Source: Salininema proteolyticum (GTDB lineage Bacteria > Actinomycetota > Actinomycetes > Mycobacteriales > Micromonosporaceae). From it: a DNA stretch of 64,000 nucleotides. Below the pieces are notes generated by a model that saw only the letters and a program-made list of their open reading frames with translations, was not told where the DNA came from and made no database searches. The translations under genes and the position numbers were made by a program. Where the stretch lies: contig NZ_JBHUNX010000001.1 of NCBI RefSeq assembly GCF_042685645.1, positions 2,728,001 to 2,792,000 on the forward strand. The letters are read 5' to 3'. Positions 35,744 through 46,125 of the stretch are shown in pieces (position 1 is the first letter of the stretch; every line of letters begins with the position of its first letter).

Positions 35744-38700
35744 TTAATCGACTCCTGGTTGGCCAGAATCAGCACAGTCCGCGTCATCTGGATTCGGTTC
35801 ATAGTTCTGACCTTCGGATGCCATGTCGGCGATCGCGAACTGATCGAGGACTCCCGACCACACCCGAACTTCATCGAGCGCGCCGCTCATGTACGACCAT
35901 CGGTCACCCTCAGCATCGCCGGCCGCGCCAAGAAGGAACTGCCCATCGCCGTGCCAAGGATGCGCCGGTCCGTGATCTTGTGCCACAAGTGAACCATCGA
36001 CATACAGGGAGATTTTGTTGGAACCCAGGTCGTACGCTCCAGCCACGTGATACCAACGTCCGATTTCAGGAGTCTCTAGCGAGTCGACCGTCGTCCACGA
36101 GGCGGTGTCGCCGTCCATATCTTTCAATGCGAACTGCCATTTGTCAGTCCTGGCGTAATATGCCAGATAGAAGCTGGCCTCCTGATCGGTCGTCTGCGAC
36201 ACGACAACTTGGTTTGAGTCACGGGCGTCAAGTTTCACCCACGCGGACACGGTAAAGGACTCATCTGTCCGTACCACGGAGTCCGCCGTGGACGCATACC
36301 CAGTGTCATCAAGGGCTAGTCCATAGGCTGCCCAGCACTCATTATAGCGGTCGACTTCCCAGGAATAGTCCTCTCCCTCGTCTCCATGCAACGTCGAGTC
36401 TGCGGTTCCCCACTGATCAGCACCCTCGTGTTCCTGGTTCAGCTCCCAGTTCGAAAGGCGCTTAACCCTGGTTGTGGCAACTTCATCGGGACTCAACGCT
36501 CCGCGCCAGAACCTTACATCGGACATTGAGCCATCCCAATGGCCTGCCATTTCTCCCGCTTCGTCCAACCCGCATCCGAGCGTTACGCCAGGGGCTCGCC
36601 AAGAACTCCAGTCCGTGGCGATCGATCCTTCATCTACAAGATCACCATCAATGTATAGCCCGATGAAATTGTTATCTGGATCGACGGTAACCGCCAGCTG
36701 AACCCATATTGCCGGGGCAGTGATTTCACTACCTACTACACCCTCGCCGCGATCCGCATCCGGGGAATCCGACTCGGTGACACCGACGTTCCACTGCCCA
36801 GAAGTGCTGTCATATTTCAACTCGGTCGAGAAGAACTGGTCACCATGGAAACTGAACACCCGCGGCTGTGCACTGGCGTGGTCAGAGTCCAGGTTTACCC
36901 AGGCCGAGACCGTGAATGCAGCATCCGTTCGTACCGGCACAACTCCTGCGCTAGGGCAGGACGTTCCATCGAATGAAAGCGCACTGTCGGCGCGACCGTA
37001 CTGGTCGGGCATCCATGTGGGGGAGTCTGGCATTCCGGCGAGATCGTTCCCGTTCGATGAGTGGTCGGCACCATCGCCGCGAAGGGGATACCATGCGCGC
37101 AGGGATGCAGGCATAAGGTCGCCCGCCATTAGCTCGCTGATCTGGTCACCGATGAGAACATCTTGAAACACCATCGCCTCGTCGATGCTCATATCCCCTG
37201 ACGCCCTTACAGTGCCGTCAGCGGTAACCTCGCATCCAATTGCCAGCGGGCCGTCGGACTGCCAGGTGTTGTAGGTGAGAGGTGTCGACGATTGCAACGC
37301 TCCGTCCACATAGAGGCGGATGCGTTCAGCCGGAGCGTCATAGACCGCCGCGACATGCTGCCATGTCCCCACTTCCGGACCGTCCGCTGACAGAGCGCTC
37401 ACCCATTCTGTCTCGACAGCGTCCACCGAAGGCAATGTGAAGTTCCACTGCCCCTTAGATTTCAACCAGTCCAGATAAAACGCCGGCCGGTTCTGCCCCC
37501 CTTGGGAGAACAAGACTGAGAATGATCCCGCCGGGTCCGCTTCTGGACGAACCCAAGCTGCCACCGTGTAAGAGTCGGTCGTGTCCAACACACTCGACGA
37601 CGTAACAGCGCACTGACTCTCATCCCCGTCCAAGTTCAGAGCGGCACCGCTTCGGTCAAATCTGTCGGCGCCGAAATTCAGGGTGTCGACGGAATCGACC
37701 TCATGGTCTGTGCCGGAGTCATCGTCACCATCCCCGTCGAACCGCCACGCTCCAACTGCTTCAACCGCCTGCTCCTCTATCGTGGTGAACCAGTGGGTTG
37801 TCGGGCTAGACGTGTTCCCCGCCGAGTCCTTCGCCCACGCCTTTAGTACGTGATCGATCGATGACGTCGACGCCGTCACAGTGATGTCAGCTCGTCCTGC
37901 CGTCGCCGACACATTCTGCTTCGATTGCCCTTCTAGGACATACTCGAAGTCTGTTACGTCATCACCACCGACGAGCTCAAAACTCACTTCGCCGCCCGGC
38001 TGAGGGTTCTCACTGACCTGGACTACATCCGGAGGTTCCGGAGCTGTCGTGTCTACTCGCATCCAACATGACGCAGACCACGAGCTAGAGGTGAACTGGT
38101 CAATTGTCACAGCCTTCCACTGATAAGTACCGTCCGTGGGAATCGCGCCCGCGTCAATTCTGTCAATCGCCGCGACCCCCGCCTTCGCATCAACGATCCA
38201 CTCTTCCATAAGAGCCCCGGAAGACGTGAACAACCGGTACATCGTCCGTAGATTGCCGCCATCGGGGTCCTGCGGAGTCGCGGATAGTTTAGGTTCACGG
38301 GTCGTCACTAGAGTGGGATCAGATTTCGTCCCGCATTCCAGCTCTTCAACGCTGAGATCGGTCGGTGTCTGGGGCAGCGCATTGATGGTGAAATAGCAGT
38401 ACGAGGTGAACTCACCGTATCGGGTCGATCCGCTATCAGTGTCTTGTACGCGACTGTTCCACCGATAGGTCTTGCCTCGTTCGAGCACGCCCGACGGAAC
38501 TGTAACATCTATCGACTGGTTCTCCGCGACATCGCTGACTTCGATCTTCTTCAGGTGCTTATCGGGGACACCATCACGCTCATACACGTAGAACTTGAGA
38601 ATATTGTCAGATTCGAGTGCTTTCGGAGAAGTAGCTTGAAACGTCGGAGTCGTTGTATTGATAACGGGACCCGGAGAAGAAGTCGAGCAGTCCTGGCCCT

Positions 38701-40168
38701 CCGTATCCAAACTGAACGGTTTTAGCGGCGCATGCCAGACCTTCAACTTCGCCGTTGCAGGATCAAGCTTCCGCCAGAAATCCCGCGAGGACTCCTCTTC
38801 CCAGTTCTTACCAGAGATCACAGCGAACAACGCAGTATTCTTCCCACGATTGACCTGGTACTGGATCCGGTTGGCGATCTTCGATCCAGTCCACTCGATC
38901 GTCTGGTCGCTCTCGCCAGCGTCGTCATTCGAGGTGGGCACCGAATCCCGCGCGACTTCCCCAATAATCAAGTCGTTGAAGTTGTCCCAGGTAATATCCT
39001 TTGTTGTGTCGAAATAGTTCATCGCAGCCAGACGCACAGTCTGGTTCGGCCCGCCGGCATCTCCAGTATGATTCTGGCGGATCCATACGTTGGCTTGCTG
39101 GACGTCGCGGTTCGCCATCACATCCAGCCCGGAGAACTTCATCGCTGAACGCCAGTGCCCGTAAGAACCGTCATACTGCCACGTCTGGCGCCCAGTACAC
39201 ATCTTGGTACCCGAATTACCGCACTGGATCCCAGTGCCCTGCGACCATGCATTCTCAAAGCTCGCTCCGAGATCGACGAATTCAGGGTCGATATAGACAG
39301 GATACTCGACTTCTGGATCAGATAGAAATGCCGCGTCAGGAACAACAGCCAGCGAATCACTGTCCATTTCCAAGTCCATAGCTGCGGCCCGCTGAGGAAC
39401 GCCACCGTCAGATTCAGATGAGTCCCACATCCACGGACGTTCCACTATAAATGAGGTGTCATTCGACTCATCAGACAACCACGCCGTGTCACTGGCCTCG
39501 TTCGCCGCGACCGACAACCCCTGTGTCTGCACTCCAACCTCCACGCGCTCCAAACCGGCGTCCTCAGCAGCCTCAGGCGTCCTAACAACCAACGCATATG
39601 AGAAGCTGTCCACCTTGGAATAAACCTCTAGATCCACATCGGCCAATACCTCGGGATAACGGACGGTCGTCTCCTCCACCACCGGCGCAGGCAGAGGTTC
39701 GTTCCATGAAAGCGACACTTGTTCGCCGTCGTCGTTAGTCGCCGATACGAACTCAGTATCCCCTTCACTACCGAACTTCAAATCGGAAACTGTCGCGCGT
39801 GCTTTGAGGATCCCGTCATCCGTTTCCTCGACAGTCGCATCCGCCTCTACCCACTCATCGGCAGCGTTCGGAACCCACTGTGGAACCGTGTGAAACTCCG
39901 TAGCGATAGAGCCGTCTGGCTGAGCGTACGCACGGGACGAGTAATCACGCGAATCGAGAATAAGGACCTCGTCCCCGCAAGTATTCGCCCGCTCAAGTGC
40001 ACGAGTTCGCGAACGCTCTATGAGATCTTCAGCACCAGGACAGTCTGTCCCGTCAGCTTGCTCAGCCGACGCCGTGGAAGGAAACACTGCTAGAAAGGGG
40101 AGGACTACGCTTGCCGCCACTGCACTAGTTACAGAGCGTCTGTGCCTCCACCAGGCTTGCATCACCAT
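35744..40168 (-). CDS. Secreted LamG-domain protein, RHS-associated (copy 1)
   Basis: 1474 aa from the ATG at 40168 (MVMQAWWRHRRSVTSAV; AGGAA about 10 bp upstream), with a signal peptide to about residue 40. A long upstream extension of the frame has no signal or conserved sequence. Residues about 60-260 are a beta-rich domain (VLILDSRDYSSRAYAQPDGS). Residues 280-480 resemble a DNRLRE-type domain of RHS-associated proteins (MCTGRQTWQYDGSYGHWRSA). Two fibronectin-like segments come next, then three LamG/concanavalin-type domains at about 805-985, 1024-1210 and 1240-1450, each with the CAVTSSSVLDTTDSYTVAAW-type opening and an RIRLYVDG strand. It is a paralogue of the next gene upstream and is 87 bp from the RHS gene. 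Confidence 0.88.
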   Translation of the reverse strand: MVMQAWWRHRRSVTSAVAASVVLPFLAVFPSTASAEQADGTDCPGAEDLIERSRTRALERANTCGDEVLILDSRDYSSRAYAQPDGSIATEFHTVPQWVPNAADEWVEADATVEETDDGILKARATVSDLKFGSEGDTEFVSATNDDGEQVSLSWNEPLPAPVVEETTVRYPEVLADVDLEVYSKVDSFSYALVVRTPEAAEDAGLERVEVGVQTQGLSVAANEASDTAWLSDESNDTSFIVERPWMWDSSESDGGVPQRAAAMDLEMDSDSLAVVPDAAFLSDPEVEYPVYIDPEFVDLGASFENAWSQGTGIQCGNSGTKMCTGRQTWQYDGSYGHWRSAMKFSGLDVMANRDVQQANVWIRQNHTGDAGGPNQTVRLAAMNYFDTTKDITWDNFNDLIIGEVARDSVPTSNDDAGESDQTIEWTGSKIANRIQYQVNRGKNTALFAVISGKNWEEESSRDFWRKLDPATAKLKVWHAPLKPFSLDTEGQDCSTSSPGPVINTTTPTFQATSPKALESDNILKFYVYERDGVPDKHLKKIEVSDVAENQSIDVTVPSGVLERGKTYRWNSRVQDTDSGSTRYGEFTSYCYFTINALPQTPTDLSVEELECGTKSDPTLVTTREPKLSATPQDPDGGNLRTMYRLFTSSGALMEEWIVDAKAGVAAIDRIDAGAIPTDGTYQWKAVTIDQFTSSSWSASCWMRVDTTAPEPPDVVQVSENPQPGGEVSFELVGGDDVTDFEYVLEGQSKQNVSATAGRADITVTASTSSIDHVLKAWAKDSAGNTSSPTTHWFTTIEEQAVEAVGAWRFDGDGDDDSGTDHEVDSVDTLNFGADRFDRSGAALNLDGDESQCAVTSSSVLDTTDSYTVAAWVRPEADPAGSFSVLFSQGGQNRPAFYLDWLKSKGQWNFTLPSVDAVETEWVSALSADGPEVGTWQHVAAVYDAPAERIRLYVDGALQSSTPLTYNTWQSDGPLAIGCEVTADGTVRASGDMSIDEAMVFQDVLIGDQISELMAGDLMPASLRAWYPLRGDGADHSSNGNDLAGMPDSPTWMPDQYGRADSALSFDGTSCPSAGVVPVRTDAAFTVSAWVNLDSDHASAQPRVFSFHGDQFFSTELKYDSTSGQWNVGVTESDSPDADRGEGVVGSEITAPAIWVQLAVTVDPDNNFIGLYIDGDLVDEGSIATDWSSWRAPGVTLGCGLDEAGEMAGHWDGSMSDVRFWRGALSPDEVATTRVKRLSNWELNQEHEGADQWGTADSTLHGDEGEDYSWEVDRYNECWAAYGLALDDTGYASTADSVVRTDESFTVSAWVKLDARDSNQVVVSQTTDQEASFYLAYYARTDKWQFALKDMDGDTASWTTVDSLETPEIGRWYHVAGAYDLGSNKISLYVDGSLVAQDHGPAHPWHGDGQFLLGAAGDAEGDRWSYMSGALDEVRVWSGVLDQFAIADMASEGQNYEPNPDDADCADSGQPGVD

Positions 40169-40235
40169 GAGACGAAGTTCCTTAATGTTGAGGGGGTTGC
40201 TACTGCAGCAGTATTCTTTCGATAACCGATTCAGG

Positions 40236-43200
40236 TCACAGGTCAACCGGGGGCTCCGTTTCCTCCGAACAGTCCGCCTGATCGGGGTCGATTTCGAATT
40301 GCGGACGAACGGAAGCAATGTCAGCGATTGTCTCGGAATCGACTGCGCCTGACCAGACTCTGACTTCATCGATACCACCGACCATGAAGTTGCGCATTCC
40401 GCCAAGTTGGTCGGCCGCCCCTATCGTCACCGGGCCATCCGCCTTCCACGGCGAATCCACCACAGGAGCTTCTCCCTGCAACTCGCCATCGACATAGAGG
40501 CGAATGACGCCAGCGCCCAGGTCGACCTGACCTACAAGGTGATACCAATGACCTCGGGCCTCAGCCTCATCAATATACGGCGCCTCGTTCGCAACCACTC
40601 GGGTCCAGCCAGCGTCCTCAGAATCCGTCTGCGGCATCGAGAACTGGAAACGTCCTACCACCGGATTGTAGTTGAGGTTGAACGCCCCATATGTTTCTGC
40701 CGATTGCGACATCACCGTTCTATAGTCGGAAAGGTCATCCACTCTGGCCCAGGCTGCTACCGTGAAAGACTCATCCGTCGCTACCACTGGATTAGAGGTA
40801 TAAGCATAGTCCGTACCGCCCAGTTTGAGCCCGTACATCGCCCAACACTTATTGAAGCGATCGACCTCCCAGCCGGGAGTCCCCTCGAAGGACAGATCAT
40901 GCGTCCCCCACTGGTCACCGCCCTGGCCGGCCTCATCCATCTCCCACATCGACGTACGCTCAACATGGGTAGCGGACACATCATCAGCACTCAAAGTTCC
41001 ACGCCATACTTTGACGTCAGTGATTGAGCCTTCCCATTCGTTTCCATTTACGCCACAACCGATAGCGAATGTGGATGCCCTCCAAGTGTCCCAATCTTGC
41101 GATATCGAACCTGAACCGGCCAGGGCACCATCGGCATAAAGGCTAATCTTGCTGTCATCCGCATCGAGCACGACCGCAAGATGGACCCACTCGCCCTTTA
41201 TCGCGATTTCGGTACCTTCGGCACCATGTCCCCAACCGGCATCCGGGTTGTCTGACGCCGTCACAGCCGAGTTCCAACTACCAGTGGACGAATTGAACTT
41301 CAGAATCACCGAGAAGTGCTGCTGACCATAGAAGCTGAATACTCGCGGGTGCTCGTCAACATGATTCGGGTCCAACTTCACCCACGCCGACACCGAGAAA
41401 CCGGAGTCCGAACGTACTGGGACAGTTCCTGACTTCGGGCAGACCGACCCATCGAATTGCAAGGAACTACCAGCACGACCGTATTGGTCATCACCCCACA
41501 CAGGAGAAGCGGGCATCCCTTCCAGATCGTTGCCCTTTCGAGAATGGTCCTCACCATCTCCCCGAAGCGGGTACCATGCCTGCAAACCAGCTGGCAGACC
41601 ATCGCCTTCCATCAGTGCCGCAATCCGCGACGACGTCAAGACCTGGGGGAACACCACCGCATCATCGACACTGCCAGTCATGGGGTTGAAAACAGCGCCA
41701 TCAGCGGTGACACCACAGCCGACTGAGAAGACCCCTTCAGCTTTCCACGTCTCAATCGTCACCTGGTTCGAACCTTCCAGAGAACCATTCACATACAAGC
41801 GAAGGCGCTCTGCAGCGACATCGTAAACTCCGGCCAAATGGGTCCATGTCCCGTATTCTGTCACCGACGATTCAGCCAGCACTGACACCGCAGGAGTATT
41901 CGCAGTGTCAGTCGGTAGCATCACCGCCGCCCACTGACCGTCTGGAGTAAGCGCTAGCTTCAGTCTGCTGGCATTATTACCGGTCACATCCATGATTGCC
42001 ATTTCGGCAGACTGCTTATCAGGGACATTGACCCACCCTGCGATCGTGAACGAATCTGTAGTGTCCACGATCGCGGAATCGGCCCTAACACATGACTCGT
42101 CACTCCCGTCGAACACTGCCGCTGCCTGCGAACGCCCCTTCCGATCATCACCGTAGATCTCCGATCCAACGGAGGAGAGGTCATTCACGTCAGCGTCATC
42201 TGCCAAATCACCGTCGAACCGCCACGTTCCGTTCGCTTCAGCCGGCTGCACTCCGATAGTGGTGAACCACTCCTTGGTCGGACTAGACGTGTTACCCGCA
42301 GCATCGATTGCCGAGACCTGGAGGACATGGTCTACCGATGAGGTTGTGGGAGTCACCTCGATTTTGTGGCGGCCAGTGTCAGTCTGCACAGTCTTTTTCG
42401 GCTGGCCTTCAAGTACGTACTCGAATGCCGTTACCTCGTTACTGCCAACTAGTTCAAACTGAACTGCATCTCCCGAAGTGGGATTCTCGGTCATCTGAAC
42501 GATATCCGGTGGTTCAGGAGCGGTCGTATCCACGCGAAGCCAGCAGTACTGGGACCATGGACTCGTCGTAAAGCTATCGAGAGTGGCTGCGCGCCATCGG
42601 TAAAGACCGTCCGCATCGATCAAGTTCTGAGTCAGGCGATTGCTTTCCACGACGCCGTCCTTTGCGTCGCGCGACCATTCCTTGATATTGTCGCCTGTCT
42701 CACGGTAGAACCGGTACTTGACTTGTACCGCTCCACCATCAGGATCATGCGGTACGACCGACAGTTTCGGGGTCGACGTCGTCACCAACGTTGGATCCGT
42801 CTTCGAACCGCATGTCGCCCAGTCTGTCTGCAACTGCGACGGGACCTCTGGAAGCGAGTTTACTGTGAAGTAACAGTAGTTTGTGAATTCTCCAGTCCGC
42901 TTTGAATTCCCATCACTATCCGAAGCACGGGAATTCCATCGGTAAGTCTTACCCCTCTGCAATTTACCCGCTGAAATTCGCACCGAAACCGATTGACTGT
43001 TGCCAACGTCATCTACGATGATCTTCTCGAGCTTCGCATCCGGGTCATCATCCCGGTTCATCACATAGAACTGAAACTGGTTGTCCGACTCCAAGGACGG
43101 CGGGGCTATAGCAGTCAGTGCCGGCGTCACAGTGTCGATCACCGCTCCCGGAGCCGACGTGGAGCAGTGTTCGCCCTCCACCTTCAATCCAGTGGGCTTG

Positions 43201-44654
43201 ACTGGGGCATGCCACACCTTCAACTTTGCCGAATCTGAATCCAGTTTGCGCCAGTAGTCGTGCTTCTCTTCCTCGTTCCAATCCGCGCCAGAAATTACAG
43301 AGAACGTTGCAGCGTTCTCACCGATATCGACCCAGTGCTGAATCTGGCTGGCAGTTTTAGAATCGGCCCATTGAATCCGCTGGTCTGATTCACCATAATT
43401 GTCATTCGACGTCGCTACACGAGCACGCGCGACCTCACCGCCTATCTTGCCATTAAACTCATCCCACGTAAGAGTCTCACCCATGCCAAAGGGTCTCATT
43501 GAGGCAAGTCGCACCGTCTGCAATGCTCCCCCGGCGGCACCCGTATGAATCTGATCGATCCATACAGTCGCCTGCTGGATTTCGCGATTCTGCAAAGTGT
43601 TCAATCCATAGAATCGCATAGCTGAACGCCAGTGCCCGTATGTGTTGTCGGTTTTCCACGTCTGACGACCCGTACACATCACGTTATCGCCACCACACGT
43701 TATACCGGTCTTCTCCGAATATACGTTCTTGTAGTTGGCGCCCGTGTCGATGAACTCTGGATCAATGAATATTGGGTATTCCGCTTCCGGATCGCCTAGC
43801 AATTCATCGTCGGGAACGACGGCAACAGAGTCGCCATCTATTTCCAACTCCATCGGCGTCACGCGCCCCGGCTCACCATCGCCGGTCTTTGAGGAGTCCC
43901 ACATTTGCGGCTGCGCCACCGAAAAAGCGTCCTCACCTCGGTCATCTCGCAAGACCGCCGTGTCCGACTGAGCGTCGGAATCGACCGAAAGACCTTCGGT
44001 ACGAAGATCCAACTCCACGCGCTCCAACTCAGCCCTGCTAGCTGCCTCCGACGTCTTCACCACCAAGGAATAGGAAAATGAGTCGACCTTCGAATACACC
44101 TCCAGGTCAACATCAGGCAAGACTTCCGAATAGCGGACAGTTGTCCCCTCGACAACCGGTTCAGGCAGAGGTTCTGCCCAAGACAACGAGACCGACTCTC
44201 CATCTTGGTTGACCGCAGAGACGAAATCAGTATCGCCCTCGCTTCCGAATTCCAGGTCGACGACCGTCGCCTTTGATTGGAGGTTCCCATCTTCTGCCTC
44301 GATCACTGCCGGATCAGCATCAACCCACTCACCAGCGTCATTGGGAACCCAACGTGGAGCGGTGAACAGCTCAGTAGCAATGGTGCCGTCAGGCTGGGCA
44401 TACGAACGCGACTTGTAATCGCGCGAATCAAGGATGAGGACTTCACTGCCACACGCCGTAGCCTGGTCCAGCGCTTGGCCTTCGTCCCGCGCTGGTTTTT
44501 CGTCATCACCGCATTCCAGCGGATCTTGGCCTTCAGCCATGGCCGCCACGGGGAGAACCGCCAGGAGAACTCCGACCATGGCGGATCCCAGTAGAGTGGC
44601 TAGAGCAAGCTTGAGTTTCGGGCGCGGGGCAGCGCCCGAGGTGGGGTAGCTCAT
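40236..44654 (-). CDS. Secreted LamG-domain protein, RHS-associated (copy 2)
   Basis: 1472 aa from ATG 44654 (MSYPTSGAAPRPKLKLALAT), with a signal peptide ending near residue 40 (LAVLPVAAMAEG). A GTG extension to 44717 is less likely. It is collinear with copy 1 across its whole length: the beta-rich domain (VLILDSRDYKSRSYAQPDGT), the CTGRQTWKTDNTYGHWRSAM domain, the fibronectin-like middle, and LamG domains starting near 805, 1026 and 1236. Most differences are substitutions, not indels, so this is a tandem duplication that has since diverged. It is the first gene of the four-gene block; only 67 bp separate it from copy 1. Confidence 0.88.
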   Translation of the reverse strand: MSYPTSGAAPRPKLKLALATLLGSAMVGVLLAVLPVAAMAEGQDPLECGDDEKPARDEGQALDQATACGSEVLILDSRDYKSRSYAQPDGTIATELFTAPRWVPNDAGEWVDADPAVIEAEDGNLQSKATVVDLEFGSEGDTDFVSAVNQDGESVSLSWAEPLPEPVVEGTTVRYSEVLPDVDLEVYSKVDSFSYSLVVKTSEAASRAELERVELDLRTEGLSVDSDAQSDTAVLRDDRGEDAFSVAQPQMWDSSKTGDGEPGRVTPMELEIDGDSVAVVPDDELLGDPEAEYPIFIDPEFIDTGANYKNVYSEKTGITCGGDNVMCTGRQTWKTDNTYGHWRSAMRFYGLNTLQNREIQQATVWIDQIHTGAAGGALQTVRLASMRPFGMGETLTWDEFNGKIGGEVARARVATSNDNYGESDQRIQWADSKTASQIQHWVDIGENAATFSVISGADWNEEEKHDYWRKLDSDSAKLKVWHAPVKPTGLKVEGEHCSTSAPGAVIDTVTPALTAIAPPSLESDNQFQFYVMNRDDDPDAKLEKIIVDDVGNSQSVSVRISAGKLQRGKTYRWNSRASDSDGNSKRTGEFTNYCYFTVNSLPEVPSQLQTDWATCGSKTDPTLVTTSTPKLSVVPHDPDGGAVQVKYRFYRETGDNIKEWSRDAKDGVVESNRLTQNLIDADGLYRWRAATLDSFTTSPWSQYCWLRVDTTAPEPPDIVQMTENPTSGDAVQFELVGSNEVTAFEYVLEGQPKKTVQTDTGRHKIEVTPTTSSVDHVLQVSAIDAAGNTSSPTKEWFTTIGVQPAEANGTWRFDGDLADDADVNDLSSVGSEIYGDDRKGRSQAAAVFDGSDESCVRADSAIVDTTDSFTIAGWVNVPDKQSAEMAIMDVTGNNASRLKLALTPDGQWAAVMLPTDTANTPAVSVLAESSVTEYGTWTHLAGVYDVAAERLRLYVNGSLEGSNQVTIETWKAEGVFSVGCGVTADGAVFNPMTGSVDDAVVFPQVLTSSRIAALMEGDGLPAGLQAWYPLRGDGEDHSRKGNDLEGMPASPVWGDDQYGRAGSSLQFDGSVCPKSGTVPVRSDSGFSVSAWVKLDPNHVDEHPRVFSFYGQQHFSVILKFNSSTGSWNSAVTASDNPDAGWGHGAEGTEIAIKGEWVHLAVVLDADDSKISLYADGALAGSGSISQDWDTWRASTFAIGCGVNGNEWEGSITDVKVWRGTLSADDVSATHVERTSMWEMDEAGQGGDQWGTHDLSFEGTPGWEVDRFNKCWAMYGLKLGGTDYAYTSNPVVATDESFTVAAWARVDDLSDYRTVMSQSAETYGAFNLNYNPVVGRFQFSMPQTDSEDAGWTRVVANEAPYIDEAEARGHWYHLVGQVDLGAGVIRLYVDGELQGEAPVVDSPWKADGPVTIGAADQLGGMRNFMVGGIDEVRVWSGAVDSETIADIASVRPQFEIDPDQADCSEETEPPVDL

Positions 44655-44772
44655 CCGGGGGGTACTTTCAGGGATTGAGGGGTTTTCAGTTGGCAGTACG
44701 AAGGTTAACCGGGCCACCGCTGAACAGTCAAGTACCTCGTACGAAAATTTCTGTCCTCTTGCTGCGAGCGGG

Positions 44773-44982
44773 CTAGATCAACCCGGAAATTTCCCAGGCG
44801 ACGCGTCCCAAGTCTTCAAGTGAGGCTTCAGTTCCGATCACGTCTGGTTCCACGTTAGCGTCACCACGCCGTTGCAGCACGGGGCTCACGAGCAGAGCAT
44901 CGTCAAAGTACACTTTTGGATCGATTACGGCACGAGCCTGATGAAGAAGCGGATTGAACGAAAGCATCGAAAACTGGGCCAT
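44773..44982 (-). pseudogene. Doubtful short reading frame, possibly a gene remnant
   Basis: 69 codons (MAQFSMLSFNPLLHQARAVI to LEDLGRVAWEISGLI) with a protein-like composition and no internal stop, but no ribosome binding site. The ending looks like the C-terminus of a larger protein, so a decayed fragment is as likely as a gene. Confidence 0.25.
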
Positions 44983-45256
44983 TGATGCCGACGAAATCGC
45001 TCTCGAATAACAGCCCCCGCATGAGAGTCGAGCGATCGTGCCAAGGGCCGTGAGAGGTCGAAATTCATATTTCCGATCCGTAGTGGTGAGGCTCTGATGG
45101 CTGTTTCGACTGCTGCAACAACGTTTTCTATATTAGGGCTTTGTGGAGGATAGATCTTTAATTGGGGTTGTCGCTAGTCACCCTCGTGGGATGTAAGGGT
45201 GAGGACCACAGTGGCTGGAGCCTGAATAGAGGGCCGGTAACCTAGTCCGTCGACGT

Positions 45257-45284
45257 CGGCGGGGGCGCAGAGGCGCCCCCGCCG
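45257..45284 (-). terminator. Terminator hairpin of the unknown three-gene operon
   Basis: A perfect 12-bp stem, CGGCGGGGGCGC/GCGCCCCCGCCG with loop AGAG, starts 10 bases after the stop of the last gene of the operon (minus strand). There is no T tract, as is common in high-GC actinobacteria. Confidence 0.65.
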
Positions 45285-45293
45285 AGCGGTTGA

Positions 45294-45611
45294 TCAGTCT
45301 GGTCGGTTTTCGTTTCGGTGGCGATGGAGGGCGATCATGACGGCGTCGCGGAGTTCGAGAGTCCAGGAGTGGAACATCTGAGACTCCTTGTACAGCTCGG
45401 GATCGTAGAGCGTGAGCTTCGACCAGACTCTGGTGCTGACGTTCGCGATCGCGGCCGGCGGTCGCTCGGCCACCGGAGTGTCAGCGTCGTCGGTGCAGTG
45501 GAGGAGAAAGACGGTTCCGGCATCGGAGTCGAAGCGAGCCTGGAAAATCCGGCCGTAATGGGTGACGGTCCCGAGGTCGTCGGTCTCAGGCGGAAGATAG
45601 AGCACGGCCAC
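45294..45611 (-). CDS. Hypothetical protein, third gene of an unknown operon
   Basis: 105 aa from a GTG at 45611 with AGGAGG 6 bases upstream. It overlaps the end of the preceding gene by 26 bp in another frame, so coupled translation is likely. It is soluble with an alternating beta-like N-terminal half (MAVLYLPPETDDLGTVTHYG) and a helical C-terminus (SWTLELRDAVMIALHRHRNE). No motif, metal ligand cluster or family recognised. Its strong ribosome binding site and codon use support a real gene. Confidence 0.7.
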   Translation of the reverse strand: MAVLYLPPETDDLGTVTHYGRIFQARFDSDAGTVFLLHCTDDADTPVAERPPAAIANVSTRVWSKLTLYDPELYKESQMFHSWTLELRDAVMIALHRHRNENRPD

Positions 45612-46125
45612 GGATTTCCTCCTGGGTAGAGTTCTGATGCGGATTCAGGGCTCGGATCTCCTCGCCGAAACGCGGGGGAAGATCCTCTCCGAAGACGGAC
45701 CGGTCGATGACGGCACGGACGCGCTGTTCGAGTGCGAACAGAAGTCGGCTGTGGTCGCCGAGTAGGGCGTGACGGGCCGGATCGGGAGACCAGAAGACCC
45801 GTCCGGGATAGCCCTGATACCAGTCGACTTCGGCGATGATGAGCCGTCGTCCGCCAGGTTCGACGGCGATGACTACGGCCGACCAGACGTCGACCTCACG
45901 CACCTCGAAGGTCCGAGCCAGAAACGACACCGACCCGAGGACGGTCCCGTCGGTGCGAATACAGTTCTTCGAGGCCACCCGCCCCATCGCTGCGTGGGAC
46001 CGACGGCAGACAGCGCAGGCATTCCGCTCGTCACGGTGAGAAAGGACGATGGCAACGATGTAGAGGGCGGTGATCGTGATGATGGCGCCCAGCGCGACGG
46101 CGACGTCGCTCAGGTCGTTTATCAT
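45586..46125 (-). CDS. Hypothetical membrane-anchored protein, second gene of an unknown operon
   Basis: 179 aa from ATG 46125 with GGGAGGG upstream, overlapping the previous gene's stop by four bases (ATGA). One N-terminal membrane span (residues about 6-27, VAVALGAIITITALYIVAIV) is followed by CAVCRRSH, a possible metal or redox Cys pair. The remainder is a soluble domain with WSAVVIAVEPGGRRLIIAEV and EVDWYQGYPGRVFWSPDPAR. The domain probably faces the cytoplasm if the span is a simple signal-anchor in reverse; topology is uncertain. No family recognised. Confidence 0.7.
   Translation of the reverse strand: MINDLSDVAVALGAIITITALYIVAIVLSHRDERNACAVCRRSHAAMGRVASKNCIRTDGTVLGSVSFLARTFEVREVDVWSAVVIAVEPGGRRLIIAEVDWYQGYPGRVFWSPDPARHALLGDHSRLLFALEQRVRAVIDRSVFGEDLPPRFGEEIRALNPHQNSTQEEIRGRALSSA

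Larger units (their letters stand above)
44655..45293. other. Upstream region of the RHS/LamG block
   Basis: 639 bp of moderately A+T-rich DNA, holding the block's promoter region, a doubtful short reading frame (44773-44982) and the terminator of the neighbouring operon. No tRNA or attachment-site repeat is evident. Confidence 0.4.
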
